Source of the DNA: Caldilineaceae bacterium
Lineage (GTDB): Bacteria > Chloroflexota > Anaerolineae > Caldilineales > Caldilineaceae
DNA length: 56,362 nt
Reading direction: 5' to 3'
Assembly: GCA_022842065.1 (NCBI GenBank)
Contig: JALHQH010000056.1
Span: 24,868 to 81,229 of the forward strand
The notes beneath the pieces are model-generated. The model did not search any database. It saw only the letters and a list, made by a program, of their open reading frames with translations, and was not told the DNA's origin. Each line of letters opens with the position of its first letter. Positions within the stretch are counted from its first letter, which is position 1. Of the stretch, positions 53,401 through 56,362 are shown piece by piece. A program made the position numbers and the translations under genes.

Positions 53401-55337
53401 TGCATATCGCCATTGGCCTGTAAACCGCTGCTGCCGATCTTGGTATCATGAACGCGGCGAATCTGGCCTTCACGATCATCTGCGCGCCAGTCAAGCACGT
53501 TCATGCTGTACCAGAGATGTTGGGCATTGGTGGGGCGCAACTCAAAGGTGATGCGCAAGGGTTTGCCGCTGCTGTAATTGTCCACGCCATAGGCAAAGAC
53601 TTTGTCTTTAACCCCGGTCGTCAGATCGCCAAAGCGCCCTTGTGGTTGACCATCCAGCCAATCCCACACGCCGTCGTTGTCATTGTCATCGTCGGCGAAG
53701 TCTGGGGTGCCATCGCCATCTGTCTCATCACAGGTGCCGTTGCCTTTGGGCGCGGTTTTGCTGCTCTGGCCACTGGGGCTGACGGTAATGTCAATGGCTT
53801 GGATACACTCGGCGGTATCGGCCTGATTGTCGCTGTTAGTGTCCCGATTTTGTGGATCGAGATACCACATGCGGTTGCCAACCATCACCCCGCCAACTTC
53901 AAACCCATCGGAGAGCAGGTCGCCATCGGTATCAGGATCGATGGGATTCAAGCCGAGCGTGTTGTATTCGGTGCCATCATCAATGCCATCACCGTCCGAG
54001 TCTTTCTTGTTGGGATCGGTTTTGAGCAGCGCTTCTTGCTTGTCGGTCAGCCGGTCGCCATCCGTGTCGGGATCGCCAATGGCCGCGGCGTTATAGACGG
54101 CAGCGGCATCGACCGGCGTATCGTTCTCGAGCAAGTTGGCCGCCATTGCGAGCTGCGCTGCTGCTTGTTGTCGTTGCGCCGCCAGGCTTTGGGTCGGGTC
54201 GAATTGGCTGGCGAACTCTGCCTTCACCGCTGCAACTGCTGCCCCAACCTTGTCATCTTCCGCGCGTGTTTGTAGAACGCTCGTAACGCTCATTTCTCGC
54301 CGCAAACTGGTCGCCTGTACGACCGAGGCGCTAAGCAGCGGCTGGACAAGTAGCAGCCCCACCATCGTGTAAATGGTGGCGCGGTAGAGGCGGGGGGAGG
54401 TGCGATAGCGGACGAGGGCATAGGGCAACAAGGTAAAGGCAAATAACAGCAGCGTCATAAGTAGCGTGCTGGTCGCCTCGCTTGCATTCTGTGGTCCGCT
54501 GCGGCTGATCGTCGTTGTAAAATGCCGCCAATGATCGACGGCCGACTTGCGTGCCAGCCCCTGAAAGTTGCTATAGTCGGTGACAATCTCGGTTTCGCGA
54601 AACTCACTCTCGCCTGGCAGCGGCGGATAGACAGCATGGACTTTAATGCGCTGTGGCAAACCGGCACTGTTAACCCACACTTCGCCCTGCCCGGTCATCT
54701 TTTCGTAATATTCGAGCGAGTCGATTAACTGCCCTGGCGCAAGTTCGCCCCGGCGCATCATCTCTGCTTGAATCTGCCGGCGCATTAGATTGGCCCAGGC
54801 TTTGCCATCCAGCTCGAAGCGATAGATTTGATAGATACTGCCGAGCCATTCCTCTTCGCCCAGCAGTTGGACATTGTGGGTGGCCTGCAGAAAGGCAACC
54901 GGATCGCTATCGGCCGCATCGGGCGTGGATGATTGATCGAGCTTTTCCCAATCACGGTCGCGCAGCCGGCCCCAGAGTTCGCCCCCCTGTAACTTCATCT
55001 GGATCTCACCGGCACCGTCGAGCAGGTAGCCGCTCTGTTCGCTGATGGTAAAATAGCGCAGATCGGTGGGCTTATCGACGGTGCCAGTCACCAAGATGGC
55101 TGCCGCTTGACTGCTCAGCCCAATATTGGCGACGGTGGGCAGGGGGTGGGTCGTCTGTTGCACGGTGGAGCTAAACGCATAACCATCCAACGCGGCCAGC
55201 GTGCGGTAGACCCGACTCAGCACTGTGCTGGGACTGTTGCTGCCCCAAGCCGTTGCGGGCAGGAGCAGCAGGAGCAGCAAAATGATTCCAATAAATGCCG
55301 TAACAGGAAGAGATGAGTGAAAGGTGCGTTTTTTCAT
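41496..55337 (-). CDS. Giant multidomain surface protein (LamG, TSP3, beta-prism-like, Ig-like, DOMON-like)
   Basis: This is one uninterrupted frame of about 4,613 residues. It starts with a signal peptide (LLLLLLPATAWG, residues ~15-32), an LppX/LolA-like region (35-265) and two membrane helices (285-345). Calcium-binding TSP3 repeats follow (416-562, e.g. DTDGDRLTDKQE). A helical stretch with a strongly hydrophobic block (1162-1252) precedes a second TSP3 cluster (1522-1660). LamG domains lie at about 1770-1980, 2104-2462, 2636-2832 and 3083-3310. Triads of Cys-containing GGxGG repeats lie at 2230-2383 (inside the second LamG) and 2467-2624. Ig-like domains (2855-3080, 3310-3390), a DOMON-like region (3680-3885) and a CARDB-like part (4016-4086) follow. 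The C-terminus is cadherin-like and ends with RLYLPVIQK after an earlier LYLPIITNR. I chose the ATG at 55337 over TTG 55349. It is probably an adhesin or carbohydrate-binding structure on the cell surface. Confidence 0.85.
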   Translation of the reverse strand: MKKRTFHSSLPVTAFIGIILLLLLLLPATAWGSNSPSTVLSRVYRTLAALDGYAFSSTVQQTTHPLPTVANIGLSSQAAAILVTGTVDKPTDLRYFTISEQSGYLLDGAGEIQMKLQGGELWGRLRDRDWEKLDQSSTPDAADSDPVAFLQATHNVQLLGEEEWLGSIYQIYRFELDGKAWANLMRRQIQAEMMRRGELAPGQLIDSLEYYEKMTGQGEVWVNSAGLPQRIKVHAVYPPLPGESEFRETEIVTDYSNFQGLARKSAVDHWRHFTTTISRSGPQNASEATSTLLMTLLLFAFTLLPYALVRYRTSPRLYRATIYTMVGLLLVQPLLSASVVQATSLRREMSVTSVLQTRAEDDKVGAAVAAVKAEFASQFDPTQSLAAQRQQAAAQLAMAANLLENDTPVDAAAVYNAAAIGDPDTDGDRLTDKQEALLKTDPNKKDSDGDGIDDGTEYNTLGLNPIDPDTDGDLLSDGFEVGGVMVGNRMWYLDPQNRDTNSDNQADTAECIQAIDITVSPSGQSSKTAPKGNGTCDETDGDGTPDFADDDNDNDGVWDWLDGQPQGRFGDLTTGVKDKVFAYGVDNYSSGKPLRITFELRPTNAQHLWYSMNVLDWRADDREGQIRRVHDTKIGSSGLQANGDMQLVPMLEVTIPAAEASHLPTIAGKQPVVGDNSRLAEWLDMPVLERYQMAVSWTPDQKSLRIYLPATLIRDSRGNAPLNFVAKMLYLPNGSGLFSTKHLARLAWLIQMDTDTCVVPEQSTTADSCTPTGKNYQNGAHWKTNKQQIVHRYYDSFYLNAFTAEEEHGLNTQIFYEDPALVANKAAYVPDQLFGLGTVMELYLRQNISPTATLQTWKAQNPQQASRLVAAPLVQDAEMYSLLTKVATQAAPNLLDSVFKPHKEQITYPMLLYVTWGKSKVKALAGIATGDQLTLNLQDAAPQSSTSIRLGSFTYNPNPTTIGGKTNPNWDSVDPGKVWTQSFKNQSIQMWQQLPQPVQTRVNVEQFQQAALSLHWNLTRGMTVSKSFESSFKEKNEEQKGFVDELSAAFDNGGNNMVAAIRDTVKDFRKASQQAAGLTDIAQQADLADAKFEKKVGLATAGLAGLSATLSVVLAFQKQMGLSDGTVAALEATNAAIGFTMSAIDLVNVLREGKTVADGLRAASEVSKTAMVIAIIIIAVIVIAAIVIFAKLFIDGHRVAAKTALAQGLGTAVVIAILFVIGLLFPIGTAIALIIGLLDGLITLICKMANWIGDKDDKDKSFEDRNKWFCAGVVGNAVKLIAERFYRTLPMVDMSYDKRLQFGQTDTKLVEQNGQVGISAGNKLEVKQPVSVTVRIPDVHWLNPTTLLNTFPNQIAIEHELTTVMTLSEYDRLIKQKSVFNYELVTQKEAKKNSALENSTSPDAWKSIGDVNNRDRLYKTVIPSLQVTLTAGINITPGLYVREYYKFPVAECGILNDGCDYKFDQFNKYENGAREILDLGKNLIYDIFPATLTEFRALEQVQENGQFVNRYRLNWGGAQPFPILVDADSDGLRSDGTSALDPDDKTGDKDNDGLPDPFEVQDYRLNASAADSDNDGLNDYQEIRYGSRPDRADSDGDGLNDADEIKGWEFVYVDADNVTKRTWVTANPLLFDTDGDGFSDQQERAYVFHPRARTLDPKILSLVTSTNQRDSLWLAPQQSIAFTSTVKNELQKPVAYGLLEAEVLNSTSAINPVTFELLPQQNTSVRGTINVPATAPNATSAEITLRNRAGANMVDPSASYANLLQGLAVPDGLKFVLNFEQRQSNPTRFTDATGKVDLSCPDGSYCPNVIYGANSFGRFAAQNWYLATGNNLAFTQAQFSLGGWVTLGKAFGNKYDERVLLGPDNTTDAAGNYLQLAVTNLNATPKIKLSFTATDGSKCEQVFTDLTLAYEQKTHVFVTYDGTVVRGYRNGVEVNSYNLQNCSNKIPAGDRFTVGRGPSQATLYVYNLYTRFIDEGDSLFSRAEPYLQLNENKEHFFLTTKVKNDDTSHVGKELEIRTISNGDSNSTVYICEEDNGEKEGKCKSDSSVDSDDAEGSVVIDPRTNREHDSNYGRGQLRFNVQNNFFQGNLDDLRIYEKTLNSREISQLVNSSGLLYQLDEASGRAQFRNAGPDSTQLVCQNAGNCPTSGLKGYSGQAVRFTGQANQTLGIEKLRQRFGSNFILSFWLNPAAGAANSTTLVRSGQGSEGYELLATNTGGSTALNARFAYNAVDAIGGSGGGAYDLRCNANEALVGIHGGAGTRLDRVGASCVPIDGNGNWVGAPRQIGTAGGSGGGNYERTCPTGLAVVGFRGRSGAVVDQITLQCAKLLPDGYVDLATRTLLQAAGGNGGNEQSERICPSNLPAAGITGRAGGAVDSFGLTCRNQFTANQALTIPNGQWSHLALAQNGETLLLFVNGQLRQSLWFGPSLRDDYRLTGSYTNDLTLGGQLTALMDEVQVQSLEMTESRTATVGQSGGGSYNLRCGANQVLVGLYGRSGASLDRIGAICALVDQAGKWIGNPFRIGDAGGFGGGGFEQSCSPNHTVSSFRARTGSRIDQLVLGCTPLGTNGTTDPSNPVELAQIGGNGGNPQDRRACGNNLPATGVHGGAGSWVDSFGLYCSSLLQDVVRKPYADSAVVYLALDEVAGSTTFVNTTGKGNLTCANATDCPQSGVKGQVREGLLFNAASNVPSITLSDQRNQAFSFATWVKLPSVPTSSAALVALHNGAATTPTWRLQLTNSSGKVVPELVGMTTVDGNSCGESFTVTPANVTLALNQWYHLGVSYDPAQKELSLFINGQLAYQDRRAALLCRVGDTLRLGQAYKGQLDEFFFYNKPLAITELLSQYVYQNTWFDVVTNETFKVDYNAPTVKLTSNNYLKAGTTVFGVAVSDSESGIKLVEYKDNDGAWKAARTETATAGVWAFSMEIQGSKSIEVRATDKVGNVRTDAKTVTVDNSPPTIALTTTGTRQALTLAGTATDSGSGLQVATIMLIDPLGKPLNSPRDLAVGNGGWQYSQELPPVVNGAFQVWASAVDQLGNRFEGIIGAVQIDNAAPVLGLATNKVGYGGIGNNLPVLQGYVSDQPYPDGMKLYLNFEEQPSSGALAGVADFSGKQWQAIPGGSAPTIALDGSQHQADFQVGQTLVITNANPTLTNRHFSIDPNSATLSLWINPTTVAAAEQKILHQDGATGMGLIVKGDQVVLRISNNGTVIDKETGQRVVAGQWQLLTVVMEKRSSSEQVVTISLNLRNGTNSAKTITLTGNEVIRPSHLPLTIGATTNGFAGKIDDIVVYDRPLSDLEVRQLSNATPNPIQKVEVGFLHRQDREDAGKVVWKEATLATTNAPASLWQVQIPAGLEGIYDLSLRTSDTLGNSRAVGGVWTGVLDTQAPRITFSGTTAGTHQCVVADFSLGKSKFVCADAVDATGTTAANYAAGTLAGTTLSWNPQWFTTLYRQSTPPARLYALQLGNRDLFGPNNRAESCDAYGNCTTCTVTNNALNAPVCTTYTADAAQQLMRASAIGSASALALAAPVFASAEEEAAEQALNTELLGPEPFTVTLRYARPDAYQPGTEPGSATAAWVEITEPFTLIDDAVLAPTRPFANAFADAQTEIDFGESISATSYYVGWTISETAVISELIAYGAPGVYAQTLADGGSYYAHVIAVDDNGDENTYTLGPIYFDGATPASYLNWDEYGTGQPYRLWQDAVSPTGQVCNLLGVDERAAIYSKGTSPRSSTQHFYATWNSEWLAIAWEGLDVERHGDLHLYLDSKAGGARYAYNPYHPIEQANALVTMPERRQFQSGGADRLLADYAVIVEDGAQLRLLQWDGATWQTSDAGQLKFSHAAGETLIWLPLSLLGANPAAMDVSLVGFATEEDSLQVWATMPGNNPLNSPELLPAHAAAPIAVNNTLVNLQTSMRLSSNPAVNTSLDNCPTNVLFDQSQLEIFLMADPAGELYDPVVYEGVRAVVPDDVETVLTSLCAGVADPSNSPVCQLAAQVANNAGGGGPAAGPNGLLPATAGPGDALVYYATVRNLSSQATGDITLELASNLPSNGAQQTVGQLEPLETVVISFTEMVDPNAAYDYTEMTIFPLEAVTDDEEGLTVSYEHAPHTVIHDIDRSAPFSAELTSELLNDTLGGGVQYLQGLLYDQSPISEITLATSLGETVVCNDADQIDAFSSDWFCPITIPEDTADGTLVTVRLSATDAYGYASGVLGEWTVEVDGRNPEVLLLAPQARAAAGVGATTGTTETLVLEGIAGDDRWLDWVEVCDTLNGYQSCQEADLYFFTDDLTGTVRSTAATAQLVDEAYWVLETSIAKGIENATVPYTITAYDAFGNQAQQVVLLAIDTQPPTITLDAAPVTQIDFNGAFAVSGRVRDRGQVDALELAVLTPLGEYAYYTATLAAANSTDTTWRFAPTSGSAAFVMPGLYHYDIRAYDALGNMSELGPYTLEIAAPPQPLSNTPYFVRTSNDLWADFAPGATLYTKVWIDDFDLAQGDQITVTTAPMPAWLQLTRLDEQSFEIAGVVPLTITQSLLPPTTTITDTDVLSDTTLTLNVGVLLADSTGQQAFRTWEYAVTTAAIPTGQRTLYLPIITNRANANSQLSDENAQNRLYLPVIQK

Positions 55338-56230
55338 GGATTGTTCCAACTACTGAGACGTCATCCCGAAATTTGGTTGTGGCTGTGGTCGCTTGATGGA
55401 CAAACGAACTCAGCCCAGCGCATTTCAGGATTGACGCGGAGGAAAGTAAAACAGTTGTGTTCAGCTCTTATCGGTGAAGTACCACGACGCTGAATCGCAT
55501 AAGCGCGCCGCCAACAGCGCAGCGAGCGCCGTTTCTCTGAAGGAAATCGTAAATTATTTTTTTTATTTTTACACTAGCTGTTGTCCATTGCAGAATGATC
55601 GCAAAGACACCGTAAGGTAGTCGCAGGGGCGTCGAAAAGCGATGAGGGAGGCAGAATAGGAGGTGGTATGGACATACCCGTCAGGCAACTTCTGCAACTT
55701 ATCCATAGAATTTGCTGGTGTACTTTGTGGGACAAGCCGGTCGCAGTCTGCAGCTTGCCAGGGATCAACTTCAAGTAATAGGACTTACGCACGCCCCGGC
55801 GGCTGCGCGTGTCGAAGCCAGCGGGGCGTGCGTAAGTCCTATTAATACCTGGTAAATTATGTAAGCCGAAATTCGCGTAGGGGCATGCGGTGTGGCGAGA
55901 CCAATCAAGCCCAGCAGGAAAAGTTGCTGCGCCACACTGCGTGCCCATCTGGAAAACACCAAAAAACTTAAATTACACTGTGCTTACTTTGGCGGAAATG
56001 AATTGAGTACAAGTTTAGTATACATTTGCTTCAGCTGACAGAACAACAGCCATTTCTACTAGAATTTACACCGAGCTAGCCCTTGCACTGAGACCAGGGT
56101 TTCCACTAAAAAGTATATGAGCTTATAGATACGACAAATAGAGTTGGCACCAAGCGGGCTGCGCATCAGGGGATGCGCAGTACACGATTGTGCCATGTTA
56201 ATCTACGTTGTCTATTAGATATTATGTAAA
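55338..56230. other. Gene-free region upstream of the giant gene
   Basis: No convincing gene is visible. The region holds the inverted repeat at 55776-55844 and a fragment GGGCTGCGCATCAGGGGATGC near 56159-56179 that matches the core of the elements at 29799 and 38099. The segment just upstream of 55337 should contain the giant gene's promoter, but I could not assign one. Confidence 0.45.
55776..55844. repeat. Inverted repeat, TAATAGGACTTACGCACGCC arms
   Basis: The arms 55776-55798 and 55822-55844 (23 bp) are perfectly complementary, with a 23-nt loop. The TAGGACTTACGCAC-type terminus is reminiscent of ends of some insertion-sequence-derived small elements, but no transposase or duplication is present. 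Confidence 0.75.
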
Positions 56231-56236
56231 GAAGAT

Positions 56237-56362
56237 CTTCTTGTCTTCTTGTCTTCTTGTCTTCTTGTCTTCTTGTCTTCTTGTCTTCTTGTCTTCTTGT
56301 CTTCTTGTCTTCTTGTCTTCTTGTCTTCTTGTCTTCTTGTCTTCTTGTCTTCTTGTCTTCTT
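56237..56362. repeat. CTTCTTGT octamer satellite at the window edge
   Basis: Almost sixteen perfect copies of CTTCTTGT run to the end of the window and probably continue beyond it. Unlike the degenerate octamer arrays elsewhere, the units here are identical, which suggests recent expansion. Confidence 0.95.

Noticed and set aside
55574..55948. 124-residue frame on the minus strand near the window end
   Set aside because: It runs through the inverted repeat at 55776-55844 and has no ribosome site or family features.

Overview
The window looks like a chromosomal segment of a filamentous Chloroflexota bacterium (Anaerolineae/Caldilineae-like). The inference rests on the mix of genes: hydantoinase and sugar-acid catabolism, MalFG-type permeases, a SpoIIM/RDD divergent pair, LysM and giant LamG/TSP3 surface proteins, and a secreted protein ending in a YLP-type motif. 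Many intergenic spaces are filled with inverted or tandem repeats. No rRNA, tRNA, phage, CRISPR or transposase gene is visible.

Layout. 0.1-2.4 kb: a hydantoin-racemase-like gene and a dihydropyrimidinase/hydantoinase. 2.5-4.2 kb: a decayed AAA-ATPase/PD-(D/E)XK gene and a triple-nested inverted repeat. 4.2-6.4 kb: an SDR dehydrogenase and a Gfo/Idh/MocA oxidoreductase. 6.9-9.1 kb: a degenerate HD-GYP-like protein, a DUF7662-HTH regulator and a RelE/ParE toxin with an in-frame amber codon beside its intact antitoxin. 9.4-12.6 kb: a three-gene catabolic operon (Gfo/Idh/MocA, DapA/NanA-like aldolase, Ldh2-type dehydrogenase). 12.7-20.8 kb: a lipoprotein and two large GT-C-like membrane proteins that share a C-terminal domain. 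Between the two lies a single-chain restriction-modification protein (adenine methyltransferase fused to a BsuBI/PstI nuclease). 21-25.9 kb: two small proteins, then a leftward operon of a conserved protein, a metal-dependent amidohydrolase and two sugar-type ABC permeases. 26-29.7 kb: MFS transporter, pterin dehydratase, nucleotidyltransferase, DtxR/MntR regulator and an unknown protein. 29.8-36.5 kb: SpoIIM, RDD, RadC, a MacA/MacB-like adaptor and ATPase without their permease, and a nitrilase-family amidase. 36.7-41.2 kb: MFS transporter, polysaccharide deacetylase and a secreted double-LysM protein. 41.5-55.3 kb: one 13.8-kb gene for a ~4,600-residue surface protein. 55.3-56.4 kb: no gene, ending in an octamer satellite.

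The most unusual features are these. (1) Repeat elements made of degenerate 7-nt or 8-nt units, most of them with an array facing its own reverse complement; one heptamer array lies in frame inside a membrane-protein gene. (2) A 113-bp MITE-like element with 20-bp terminal inverted repeats and a perfect 12-bp target duplication, which has rewritten the C-terminus of SpoIIM. A relative at 5.1-5.3 kb has an 11-bp duplication. (3) The fused PstI-type restriction-modification protein. (4) The giant surface protein, with a three-repeat lectin-like cassette apparently nested inside a LamG domain, a second cassette beside it, and an internal membrane-like helical block.
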